Origin: Bacteroidota bacterium
GTDB taxonomy: Bacteria > Bacteroidota > Bacteroidia > NS11-12g > UBA955
DNA: 64,000 bases
Reading direction: 5' to 3'
NCBI GenBank assembly: GCA_025354385.1
Contig: JANXMZ010000025.1
Location: 43,199-107,198, forward strand
The notes below the pieces were generated by a model. That model saw only the letters and a program-made list of their open reading frames with translations. It was not told the origin of the DNA and ran no database searches. The translations under genes and the position numbers were made by a program. Positions 18,535-26,181 of the stretch are shown piece by piece (positions within the stretch are counted from its first letter, which is position 1; each line of letters starts with the position of its first letter).

Positions 18535-19038
18535 TTAAGAATGCAAAACTTCGGGATTGTCATTATTGATGGCACCAACACCATTTGGACCTATGTATTT
18601 AGCACTACCAAACGCTAATATAGCTTGGAAAATAATGCCCAGAATAATAAGTCCTGCAGTAAAACCAGGACCTTTTCCAAAACTTTTGCTTAAGCGATTG
18701 GTATCAATAATAGCAATAATAAGTATTGCCAAACCGCCAATACCCGATAATAAACCACCCATTGCAGAACCTTTAACTGCCATTGCAATACCAATTCCAT
18801 ATAGCACTCCGCAAACAAGGTAAACTAATAGCCAAGAAGCTGGTCTTCCAATGATTCTTAAATAAACAATAGCATTGTAAATTGGGATTATGCAAGCCCA
18901 ACCTGGTTGATTAGCTTTTGTAAAGATCTTCCATTGAATAACAATGGCAAATACAATGAATACGAGCAGAAAAATCATGAATCCTGCTCCCATTTGCATA
19001 AGAGCGGCAGAAGAAGGTTGTGTAATTGTTGGTTCCAT
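18535..19038 (-). CDS. DUF5684-type multi-pass membrane protein
   Basis: 167 residues from the ATG at 19038 (MEPTITQPSS); an upstream in-frame start at 19107 would add 23 residues in a very AT-rich stretch. Four hydrophobic segments: GAGFMIFLLVFIVFAIVIQW, LLVYLVCGVLYGIGIAM, GGLAILIIAIIDT and AGLIILGIIFQAILAF. The motif KANQPGWACIIPIYNAIVYL between the first two is the DUF5684 signature, found alone or fused to signal peptidase-like domains. Function unknown; cytoplasmic membrane. It converges on ridA across the terminator. Confidence 0.8.
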   Translation of the reverse strand: MEPTITQPSSAALMQMGAGFMIFLLVFIVFAIVIQWKIFTKANQPGWACIIPIYNAIVYLRIIGRPASWLLVYLVCGVLYGIGIAMAVKGSAMGGLLSGIGGLAILIIAIIDTNRLSKSFGKGPGFTAGLIILGIIFQAILAFGSAKYIGPNGVGAINNDNPEVLHS

Positions 19039-19204
19039 ATTAAATATATATATTAAACAATATTGGAAAATATATTTTACAAATCCAAATATATTAAAAC
19101 TAATCAAAGTTAAATTGATTAATAACTCATAAATGATTGATAGTTAATGAATAATATCTTTACTAATTTTGTACACACTGCGCCAAAAGGAATGAATTTT
19201 AACA

Positions 19205-19212
19205 TATTTTTG
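19205..19212 (+). promoter_or_regulatory. TATTTTTG -7 box of the holB gene
   Basis: TATTTTTG ends 7 bases before the TTG start at 19220. A second box, TAATTTTG, lies at 19164-19171. No well-spaced TTG -33 box is visible for the nearer one. Confidence 0.4.
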
Positions 19213-19219
19213 CGTCCAA

Positions 19220-20347
19220 TTGAAGTTTAAAGAAATATACGGTCAATCAGAAATAAAAGGTAAATTAATTAGCGCAACAAAATCTGGAAGAGTGCCTCAT
19301 GCTCAATTATTTACATCTAAAGAAGGGGCGATGAGCTTGCCTTTAGCAATTGCCTATGCCCAATATTTATCATGCACCAATAAACAAGAAGAGGATAGTT
19401 GCGGGGTGTGCAGTAGTTGTCGAAAATATGAATTGTTGGCTCATCCTGATTTACATTTTACTTTTCCATTTTATGGGGATAACAAAACAAGTTCAAATGA
19501 TTTTATAGTTGAATTTCGCAAAACTATTTTAGAAAATCCTTTGATGAGTTACAGTGATTGGGTAGAGGCTATAGTTGGAGAAGGTAAAAATTTAAACATT
19601 AATATTTTCGAAATTCGAAGTATTTTCAAAAGGTTATCGCTAAGGGCTTATGAAAGCGAATATAAAGTGCTCATTATTTGGTTGCCTGAATTTCTTAAAA
19701 AAGAAGGTAATGTATTGTTAAAATTGGTGGAAGAGCCTCCCGATAATACCATTTTTTTATTTGTTACTGAGAATCAAAGTGAGATATTACCTACCATTAT
19801 TTCCAGAACACAAATTTTAACAATTCCTAACTACAATCATACAGAAATTGAAACCTACCTTGTTGAGAATAATATTATTGTTGATAGTGGATTAGCGCGA
19901 AATATTGCGGTAATGGCAGAAGGTAATCTTAATAAAGCAGTGAAACTTGCGGGAGGGATGGAAAGTCCAATGTTTGATGTGTTTCGTCAATGGTTACTGA
20001 ATTGCCATGCTGGTAATATGGAAGGCATCTTTGCCTTTACCGAAAAATTATCAGAAGAGGGAAAGGATTTTTTTAAGATATTTTTGATTTATGGGTTGCA
20101 CATTGTGAGGGCCACATTGCTTTCTAATCATCAATCGGCTAATGGTTGGTTAACGGCGAATGAAAATGAATTTGTAGGAAAATTATCTAAATTTATTCAT
20201 ATTGGCAATGCTCAAGAAATTTATAAAGCCTTTAACGACAGTATATTCGAAACTGAAAGATATGGCAATGTTAAATTAATCTATATTAACCTATCTTTGA
20301 AACTTAAAAATAGTATGAAACCTTTGAATCAAAAGGCTGCTGTTTAA
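19220..20347 (+). CDS. holB: DNA polymerase III subunit delta' (HolB)
   Basis: 375 residues, TTG start (LKFKEIYGQSEIKGKL aligns with family starts). Clamp-loader AAA+ fold with the zinc module C52, C61, C64, C67 (CGVCSSCRKYELLAHPDLH). The P-loop position is degenerate (SKEGAMSLPLA), as in delta' subunits that do not bind ATP. Further motifs: VLIIWLPEFLKKEG, LLKLVEEPPDNTIFL (Walker B region) and LPTIISRTQ (the SRC-like arginine-finger loop reads SRT). It acts in loading the sliding clamp. 38 bases separate it from ricT, so co-transcription is likely. Confidence 0.9.
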   Translation: MKFKEIYGQSEIKGKLISATKSGRVPHAQLFTSKEGAMSLPLAIAYAQYLSCTNKQEEDSCGVCSSCRKYELLAHPDLHFTFPFYGDNKTSSNDFIVEFRKTILENPLMSYSDWVEAIVGEGKNLNINIFEIRSIFKRLSLRAYESEYKVLIIWLPEFLKKEGNVLLKLVEEPPDNTIFLFVTENQSEILPTIISRTQILTIPNYNHTEIETYLVENNIIVDSGLARNIAVMAEGNLNKAVKLAGGMESPMFDVFRQWLLNCHAGNMEGIFAFTEKLSEEGKDFFKIFLIYGLHIVRATLLSNHQSANGWLTANENEFVGKLSKFIHIGNAQEIYKAFNDSIFETERYGNVKLIYINLSLKLKNSMKPLNQKAAV

Positions 20348-20385
20348 ATAAATAACAATTTTTAAAATTAAATAAATAAAAAATA

Positions 20386-21765
20386 ATGGGATGTGGAAGT
20401 TGTGGTACAACTACAGGTAAGGCTCCGGGTGGTTGCAAAAGCAATGGCACTTGTGGCACCAGTGGTTGTAATAAATTAAATGTGTATGATTGGTTGAGTG
20501 ATGTGGCATTGCCAGATGATTATCAACCTTTCAATATTATAGAAATAAGATTTAAAGGCAGTAGAAAGGAGTTTTTTAAAAACACCTCCAACCTTGAACT
20601 GTATTCCGGTGATCCGGTAATAGTAGATTCCGACACAGGTTATGATTTAGGGCATGTATCTGTTAGCGGAGAATTGGTTCGATTGCAATTAAAGAAAAGA
20701 GGCATCGCAGAAAATTCAGATCAAATTAGAAATATTCAGCGTAAGGCTGTTGACAAGGATGTCGAAAAATATCAAGAAGCTAAATTTCGCGAAGCCAAAG
20801 TTTTGGAAAGAGCTAGGACGCTTGCCTTGGAATTAAGATTAGAAATGAAGCTTAGCGATATAGAAATTCAAGGGGATAATCGCAAGGTTATATTCTTTTA
20901 TACTGCAGAAAACCGTGTGGATTTTAGGGAACTTATTCGTAAATATGCAGATGAGTTTAAATTGAGAATTGAGATGCGTCAGATTGGTTATAGACAGGAA
21001 GCGGCCCGTTTGGGTGGCATAGGAAGTTGTGGTAGAGAATTGTGTTGTAGCACCTGGTTAACAGATTTTAAGATGGTCAATACTTCTGCAGCGCGTTACC
21101 AAAATTTATCCATCAATATGCTTAAATTATCGGGTCAGTGTGGCAAACTAAAATGTTGCTTAAATTATGAATTGGATACCTACATGGATGCACTTGAAGA
21201 ATTTCCTAAAGCAAAAACGGTTAAATTGGATACAGTTTCAGGAACAGCCATCATGTTGAAAACAGATATTCTTAAAAGACTTACCTGGTTTGCGTATGAC
21301 GACAGGCCGAATTGGATTTGTTTGCCATTAGAGACGGTCAATCAGTATTTAAAGATGAATGAAAAAGGGGAGAAAGCACCTGAATTGATACCGATGCCGG
21401 TGGAAGAAAAAACGAATGCATTGGCTTCTACAAGTATCAGTGCTACCATTGATCTTGCTGGAGATGATATAACCAGAATGGACAATAAGCGAGGTAAAAA
21501 TAATCGCCCGAATAATAGTTTCAAATCAAAGGGAAATAATAGACCAAGTGGTAATAATTCTCAAAATAACAGACTTGAAGCTAAAGCGCCTGAGAGACCT
21601 TCTAATTCCAATAACAATCGTCCGAATAACAATCCTCGCCCTAATGGTGATAGACCAAGCAACAACAGAAATAACAACAATAGAAATTCAGGAAATAAAG
21701 GACCTTCTAATAATAAAACCAATAGTGGTGGCCCTATCGATCCGAATAAAAACAAACCTGTTTAG
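20386..21765 (+). CDS. ricT: PSP1-domain regulatory iron-sulfur protein RicT
   Basis: 459 residues, ATG start. N-terminal Cys cluster (C3, C6, C17, C23, C28). PSP1 core about 35-320: FKGSRKEFF, GSCGRELCCSTW, SGQCGKLKCCLNYELDTY. RicT (YaaT) joins RicA and RicF in a complex that carries [4Fe-4S] clusters and affects RNA processing and differentiation in Bacillus. No ricA or ricF gene is in view. The last 90 residues are Asn/Pro/Arg/Ser-rich low complexity (NNNRPNNNPRPNGDRP), not part of the usual core. It converges on the DUF4920 gene, two bases apart. Confidence 0.9.
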   Translation: MGCGSCGTTTGKAPGGCKSNGTCGTSGCNKLNVYDWLSDVALPDDYQPFNIIEIRFKGSRKEFFKNTSNLELYSGDPVIVDSDTGYDLGHVSVSGELVRLQLKKRGIAENSDQIRNIQRKAVDKDVEKYQEAKFREAKVLERARTLALELRLEMKLSDIEIQGDNRKVIFFYTAENRVDFRELIRKYADEFKLRIEMRQIGYRQEAARLGGIGSCGRELCCSTWLTDFKMVNTSAARYQNLSINMLKLSGQCGKLKCCLNYELDTYMDALEEFPKAKTVKLDTVSGTAIMLKTDILKRLTWFAYDDRPNWICLPLETVNQYLKMNEKGEKAPELIPMPVEEKTNALASTSISATIDLAGDDITRMDNKRGKNNRPNNSFKSKGNNRPSGNNSQNNRLEAKAPERPSNSNNNRPNNNPRPNGDRPSNNRNNNNRNSGNKGPSNNKTNSGGPIDPNKNKPV

Positions 21766-21767
21766 TT

Positions 21768-22142
21768 TTATTCTATAACAATTCCACTGGTGATAAAGCT
21801 TGTCTCACCTTTATCATCTTTTATAAAGTGACCTTGAGCGATGGCTTTATGCCCTTTTGAATTAGAGGGTATGACAAACTTCTCATCATTGTTTATATAA
21901 ACTTCTTTGCCTTGTGCATCTTTAAAACTCACCCAACAGCCTTTGTGCTGACAAGCGTTTTCAATGGTACCATTGATGGTATAGGTGGTATCTTTTCCGT
22001 TGTTATAAGCAGTCATTGCATCGTTTAAAGTAAGGCTATTTTTTGTTTCAAATGCAGTGCCATAGGTTCCGGTAGCGGGTTTATTGTCTTTACAGGAAAA
22101 CAAAAAGAGGGTGAGTGTCAAAAGGATGATTTTAATATTCAT
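21768..22142 (-). CDS. DUF4920 domain lipoprotein
   Basis: 124 residues, ATG at 22142. Lipoprotein signal MNIKIILLTLTLFLFSC with Cys at 17. The domain opens TYGTAFETKNSLTLNDAM, and the centre ENACQHKGCWVSFKDAQG carries the paired Cys of the family (usually CQxKGCWM). Function unknown; the CxxxxC arrangement suggests metal or redox chemistry (inference). A TACTTTTG box lies at 22165-22172 on the minus strand. Divergent from the DUF3467 gene. Confidence 0.82.
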   Translation of the reverse strand: MNIKIILLTLTLFLFSCKDNKPATGTYGTAFETKNSLTLNDAMTAYNNGKDTTYTINGTIENACQHKGCWVSFKDAQGKEVYINNDEKFVIPSNSKGHKAIAQGHFIKDDKGETSFITSGIVIE

Positions 22143-22207
22143 ATGAATCGATTTTTATTAACAACAAAAGTATTCAAATTATATTAAAATAATCGTCAAG
22201 GTTTTAT

Positions 22208-22215
22208 TATTTTTG
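22208..22215 (+). promoter_or_regulatory. TATTTTTG -7 box of the DUF3467 gene
   Basis: TATTTTTG ends 10 bases before the ATG at 22226. No clear TTG at the usual distance upstream. Confidence 0.35.
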
Positions 22216-22225
22216 AATTTCTAAT

Positions 22226-22555
22226 ATGGCAAACAATAAAGAAGAAATCGTAGAGCAACCGATAGACATAGAATTATCGGAAGAAATTGCAGAGGGAATT
22301 TATAGCAATCTTGCAATTATTACACATAGTCAGGCAGAATTTATACTGGATTTTGTGCGCATTTTACCGGGGGTTCCTAAAGGAAAGGTAAAGAGTAGAA
22401 TTATCATGACTCCTCAGCATGTTAAACGTTTATTATTTGCATTAGGAGATAATATGCAAAAATTCGAAGCTAATTTTGGGGAAGTAGATATTGAAAATGG
22501 TGGCGGTAATCAAGGATTTCCAATTAATTTTGGAGGCATGACTGGACAGGCATAA
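22226..22555 (+). CDS. DUF3467 domain protein
   Basis: 109 residues, ATG start. The family core EGIYSNLAIITHSQAEFILDF, LPGVPKGKVKSRIIMTP and HVKRLLFALGDNMQKFE is well conserved in small cytoplasmic Bacteroidota proteins; the end is Gly-rich. No known function. Single-gene unit with its own -7 box and a strong terminator. Confidence 0.88.
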   Translation: MANNKEEIVEQPIDIELSEEIAEGIYSNLAIITHSQAEFILDFVRILPGVPKGKVKSRIIMTPQHVKRLLFALGDNMQKFEANFGEVDIENGGGNQGFPINFGGMTGQA

Positions 22556-22590
22556 AAGAAATTAGAATTTCCTATTTAAAATAAAGTCTT

Positions 22591-22619
22591 AGCCCTGCAA
22601 TATTTGCAGGGCTTTTTTT
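22591..22619 (+). terminator. Strong intrinsic terminator after the DUF3467 gene
   Basis: A 10-bp perfect stem (AGCCCTGCAA at 22591-22600, TTGCAGGGCT at 22604-22613), 3-base loop, then T to 22619. Confidence 0.9.
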
Positions 22620-22647
22620 ATGTGGTTGACTAAAATAATAAAAATAA

Positions 22648-22686
22648 TTACCGTTAATCATCAGTTTAAGTTTTAAATTACGGTAA
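22648..22686 (+). repeat. Left flanking hairpin of the DUF4143 ATPase cassette
   Basis: A 39-base imperfect palindrome with arms TTACCGTTAAT and AATTACGGTAA, enclosing TCATCAGTT. Its arms and loop resemble the reverse complement of the element at 23886-23928, so the two copies flank the ATPase gene in inverted orientation. It ends 7 bases before the gene's -7 box. Confidence 0.75.
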
Positions 22687-22693
22687 AAATTAT

Positions 22694-22701
22694 TAATTTT
22701 G
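22694..22701 (+). promoter_or_regulatory. TAATTTTG -7 box of the DUF4143 ATPase gene
   Basis: TAATTTTG ends 4 bases before the ATG at 22706 and starts 7 bases after the left hairpin. The gene therefore seems to carry its own promoter within the repeat-bounded unit. Confidence 0.45.
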
Positions 22702-22705
22702 TGAT

Positions 22706-23884
22706 ATGATTAATAGGCTTTATGACTTCAAAATTGAAAAGCTTTTGAAGCAATTTCCTGTTGTTTGTTTGCTTGGTCCTAGGCAATCAGGTAAAACAAC
22801 TGCAGCAAAGCTTTTTGTCAAACGCAGTAAAAAGAAAATTCTTTATCTGGATATGGAAAGCCCTTCGGATATTAATAAAATGGGTGATCCTGAATATTTT
22901 CTTGAGCAGCATGCCTCTTATCTTGTTATTATTGATGAGATACAGTTTAAGCCTGAATTATTTACACTTATAAGGCATTTGGTTGATGACAATAGAAAAG
23001 CGGGAAGGTTTATGATACTTGGTTCAGCCAGTCCAGAATTAATGAAAAATGCCCCCGAATCCTTGGCTGGCAGGGTCTTCTATATTGATACTTTTCCATT
23101 TAATTTAGCAGAATTACCAGTGCATAAGCATACGATTAATAAGCATTGGTTTCGCGGAGGTTTTCCCGATGCATGGTTGGCCAAAAATGAAACCCTTTGG
23201 TTGAATTGGATGGATGGTTTTGCCCGTACCTTTATAGAAAGGGATTTAAATCAAATGTTTGGAGTTAGCTTTTCACCTCAATTAATGTATAAGCTATGGA
23301 GAATGATGGCACATCAACAAGGTGGGATATGGAACGCACAATCATTCGCAAAAGGATTGGAGGTAAGTCCAACCACCATTAATCGCTATGTTGATTATTT
23401 GGTTGGTGCTTTTATGATACGTAAGTTGAATCCCTATTATGTTAATACGCGCAAACGCCTATTAAAAACGCCTAAAATTTACTTTAGAGATAGTGGTATT
23501 CTGCACTATCTTTTGGATATTCATACTGCCAAGGATTTATTGTATCATCCCATTGTTGGTTATTCTTGGGAAGGCTACGTTATAGAACAAATTTGCCAAT
23601 TACTTAATCAACGAATTCAACCTTATTATTATAAGACACACGATGGCAGCGAAATGGATCTTGTATTAGTAAAGGGCATTTTGCCTATAGCATGCATAGA
23701 AATTAAATACACGCTTTCTCCAGGCATTGGCAAAGGAATGAGAGAGAGTATGAAGGATCTTAATTGTAAAAGGAATTATTTTATTACCCCTTCTGATAAC
23801 AATTCATATTTACTTGAACCTAATTTGAAAGTATGCGGTCTTCGCTATTTTTTAGAAAAAGAATTGCCTAAAATAATTAAATAA
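22706..23884 (+). CDS. AAA ATPase with DUF4143 (archaeal-type ATPase family)
   Basis: 392 residues, ATG start. Walker A LLGPRQSGKTTAAK near residue 21, Walker B YLVIIDEIQ near 72, sensor-like LGSASPEL near 105. Then GRVFYIDTFPFNLAEL, the GGFPDAW motif and FIERDLNQMFG. The C-terminal DUF4143 region has GYSWEGYVIEQI and HDGSEMDLVLVKG...CIEIKY, a D...ExK pattern like a PD-(D/E)xK nuclease fold. Family members are numerous in Bacteroidota and of unknown role. The stop is one base from the right hairpin. It lies between two conserved single genes, as expected for an inserted unit. Confidence 0.9.
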   Translation: MINRLYDFKIEKLLKQFPVVCLLGPRQSGKTTAAKLFVKRSKKKILYLDMESPSDINKMGDPEYFLEQHASYLVIIDEIQFKPELFTLIRHLVDDNRKAGRFMILGSASPELMKNAPESLAGRVFYIDTFPFNLAELPVHKHTINKHWFRGGFPDAWLAKNETLWLNWMDGFARTFIERDLNQMFGVSFSPQLMYKLWRMMAHQQGGIWNAQSFAKGLEVSPTTINRYVDYLVGAFMIRKLNPYYVNTRKRLLKTPKIYFRDSGILHYLLDIHTAKDLLYHPIVGYSWEGYVIEQICQLLNQRIQPYYYKTHDGSEMDLVLVKGILPIACIEIKYTLSPGIGKGMRESMKDLNCKRNYFITPSDNNSYLLEPNLKVCGLRYFLEKELPKIIK

Positions 23885-23885
23885 A

Positions 23886-23928
23886 AAATACCGTAATTCG
23901 GCAGTATAACTGATGAATTACGGTATTT
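23886..23928 (+). repeat. Right flanking hairpin of the DUF4143 ATPase cassette
   Basis: A perfect 14-bp inverted repeat, AAATACCGTAATTC (23886-23899) and GAATTACGGTATTT (23915-23928). The 15-base loop itself contains CAGT/ACTG. Read on the minus strand the loop shows TTCATCAGTT, the same word as in the left element. It begins one base after the ATPase stop and may also act as a terminator. Confidence 0.85.
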
Positions 23929-23950
23929 AAAAAAAGTAAAAAATTTGTTT

Positions 23951-25861
23951 TTACGGGGCTTTGTTTTTTTGTAAAATTAGTTCTTTTAGTCGAATTTCGA
24001 TTTTAGTAACCTCTATACTATTCCCAGTTGTTTGAAATAGTAATTTTAAATTTTCCAATGCAATTTGTAAATCAGGGTCTAATAATAATGATTTATTAAA
24101 ATACTGCTGCGCGATGTTGTACTCACTTTTCTTTAAATAAATAATTCCCATGTATGCCCAACTCTCTGCATTTTTACTATATAACTTATTCAAATGTTGA
24201 AAGCTCTCCAATGCTTCAGCATCTTGATTGATTTTGATAAGCAGAATGCCACTCTGTAAAATAAAGTCAAGATTGCTTGGCTGAATGGCTAGGCAAGCAT
24301 TCATCCACTTCTTGGCTTCTTCATATTTCTGGGTGTTCTCGAATGCTTTTGCAACCCTATAATTAGTCCACGCATCTTCAAATGAAGTTTTATTGATGAC
24401 CAATTTTTTAATAGCGTCATAATTTTTAGTAATGTAATAATAATGGATAATCGTTCTTATTTCATTTGTATTACTCTCGTCTAATTGAGCTGTACTTATT
24501 TGGGCCTTTTGAAGATATAACTTGTTGTTATCAAATTTTTCAAAGTAAGAAATATAGGCTTCTGCAATGGTATTTCTATCTGGATTCTTATTGGTAATAC
24601 ATCTCAATCCCTTAAGTTTTAATTCTTTCTTATTTGCCAGTTTATCGGGTATTCTAATATAATGATCATGCACAGATACATGCGGGATATCTGCCGTTCC
24701 TGAACTCGGCATATGACATTTTATACAATTATTAGCAACCATGTCTATGGTCTTCTGATTTTCAGTACAATGGATTTGTTCATTAGTGGAATGACAACTT
24801 TTGCAAGTGGAATTAAACTTATTTGTATTTGTTTTTCTGACAGAAATATGTGGGTTGTGACAACTGATACAGGTGAATCCCACCTTCACCTTCTCATTTG
24901 CTAAATCACCTTTAACCGAGCTGAGAAAACACTTGCTTTTTTGAAATCTTTCGGCATGCGCAGCCATAATAAATTTATCGCCACCTTCGTATTCTGGAGA
25001 GAATTGGTCGAATGTTTCGGATAAAACCATGCCCGGTTTAAAATCTTTAAAGCTCTTACCCGGCTTCAAAACGGCATTGCCTTGAAGATGGCAGCGCTGA
25101 CATATATCAATCTGTCTTTGCCACGAAAGGCGCCTAGGATTAACAATTGTATAGTCGGCATAACGCGAAGTATCAATCAAATGTCCTTTTGATTTTTCGG
25201 CAACATGAATTTGTCCAGGTCCATGGCATCTTTCGCAGCTAATGCCGTGTGGTAATTGCAAATATCTATTCTCGCTTTTTAAATCTACAGTGGGTAAACT
25301 ATTATGGCAACTAATACATTCCATTCCTATTTGTCTATTAAAGCGCGTGTTATGTCCACCTTCAAAACCGGGTGGTAAATCCCATTGCCCCTTTTGTGTG
25401 TAAAAAGTAATAGGCGCTTGATATAAATAACCGTTTTCTTCGGTAAAATGGGAGTTTGTATGGTGTCCTGAACCTATAATATACGAGATTTTCTCTATTC
25501 TTTTATAAACTGTATCCCTACCTTTTAAGCGGTATTCCATCAACATGAATTCACTCCCTTTCCAATATGGATAATAAAATAAATTCCGAAAGGTGTCGTA
25601 TACAGGTCTATTGTTATTGAATTTGGCAGATGTTTTAAAAAGCGATGCAACATCAAAACTTTTACCCATACCAGTCTCTAAAAATGTCTCCGCTTTATCC
25701 TGATGGCATTGAGCACATTTTTCTGTGCCCACATATTGCACAGAATCATGGTGATTAAGGTAAGGTGAGGTCAATAACTGATTCTTGGCTTGTGGATTGT
25801 TGCAAACAGAGAGCACAATCAATAAAACTATGCCTAACACAATTGCAACCACCTTTTTCAT
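23951..25861 (-). CDS. Seven-haem cytochrome c with C-terminal TPR region
   Basis: 636 residues from the ATG at 25861 (TTG at 25873 is the alternative). N-terminal hydrophobic anchor (VVAIVLGIVLLIVLSVC). Seven CxxCH haem sites at about 49, 182, 209, 254, 331, 353 and 379 (CAQCH, CISCH, CERCH, CQRCH, CISCH, CKSCH, CIKCH). Tetratricopeptide helices fill about 490-636 (AKKWMNACLAIQPSN, AESWAYMGIIYLKKSEYNIA). Likely a periplasmic or outer-membrane-facing electron carrier or oxidoreductase related to multihaem cytochrome c554/NrfA-like proteins. Last gene of the purH-led run, 19 bases after the rhodanese gene. Electron partner unknown. Confidence 0.9.
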   Translation of the reverse strand: MKKVVAIVLGIVLLIVLSVCNNPQAKNQLLTSPYLNHHDSVQYVGTEKCAQCHQDKAETFLETGMGKSFDVASLFKTSAKFNNNRPVYDTFRNLFYYPYWKGSEFMLMEYRLKGRDTVYKRIEKISYIIGSGHHTNSHFTEENGYLYQAPITFYTQKGQWDLPPGFEGGHNTRFNRQIGMECISCHNSLPTVDLKSENRYLQLPHGISCERCHGPGQIHVAEKSKGHLIDTSRYADYTIVNPRRLSWQRQIDICQRCHLQGNAVLKPGKSFKDFKPGMVLSETFDQFSPEYEGGDKFIMAAHAERFQKSKCFLSSVKGDLANEKVKVGFTCISCHNPHISVRKTNTNKFNSTCKSCHSTNEQIHCTENQKTIDMVANNCIKCHMPSSGTADIPHVSVHDHYIRIPDKLANKKELKLKGLRCITNKNPDRNTIAEAYISYFEKFDNNKLYLQKAQISTAQLDESNTNEIRTIIHYYYITKNYDAIKKLVINKTSFEDAWTNYRVAKAFENTQKYEEAKKWMNACLAIQPSNLDFILQSGILLIKINQDAEALESFQHLNKLYSKNAESWAYMGIIYLKKSEYNIAQQYFNKSLLLDPDLQIALENLKLLFQTTGNSIEVTKIEIRLKELILQKNKAP

Positions 25862-25880
25862 GGTAAATACCAATTAAATT

Positions 25881-26180
25881 TTAATCCAATTTTTGATAGG
25901 CCATAGCGCCACCAATTAAATTTCGCACATTGGTGAAACCATTTTGAATCATAAAAGCTTGGGCTGCGGCACTTCTGCTACCAGCTTTACAATGAACGAT
26001 TACTTCCAAATTTTTTAAATCTTCCAAATCATCGATTTTACCTTGCAAATCGCCTAGCGGAATTAAGGTGCCCCCCATATTAAATTCATCGTATTCATAT
26101 TGCTCGCGCACATCAATTAAATTTAATTTTTCGCCATTGCTAATGCGCTCTTTTAATTCTTCTGCTGTAATATCTGCCAT
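25881..26180 (-). CDS. Single-domain rhodanese
   Basis: 99 residues. One rhodanese domain with the active-site loop VHCKAGSRSA (catalytic Cys near 65), and LNLIDVREQYEYDEF at the start. No signal peptide, so cytoplasmic; moves sulfane sulfur between donors and acceptors. Its ATG is one base after the stop of the T9SS gene upstream, an unusual partner for a cytoplasmic enzyme. Confidence 0.93.
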   Translation of the reverse strand: MADITAEELKERISNGEKLNLIDVREQYEYDEFNMGGTLIPLGDLQGKIDDLEDLKNLEVIVHCKAGSRSAAAQAFMIQNGFTNVRNLIGGAMAYQKLD

Positions 26181-26181
26181 A

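Noticed and set aside
21561..21755. Minus-strand frame rich in Leu opposite the end of RicT
   Set aside because: It is the antisense of the Asn/Arg/Pro-rich tail; its Leu/Gly composition follows from the repeated codons, not from a membrane protein.
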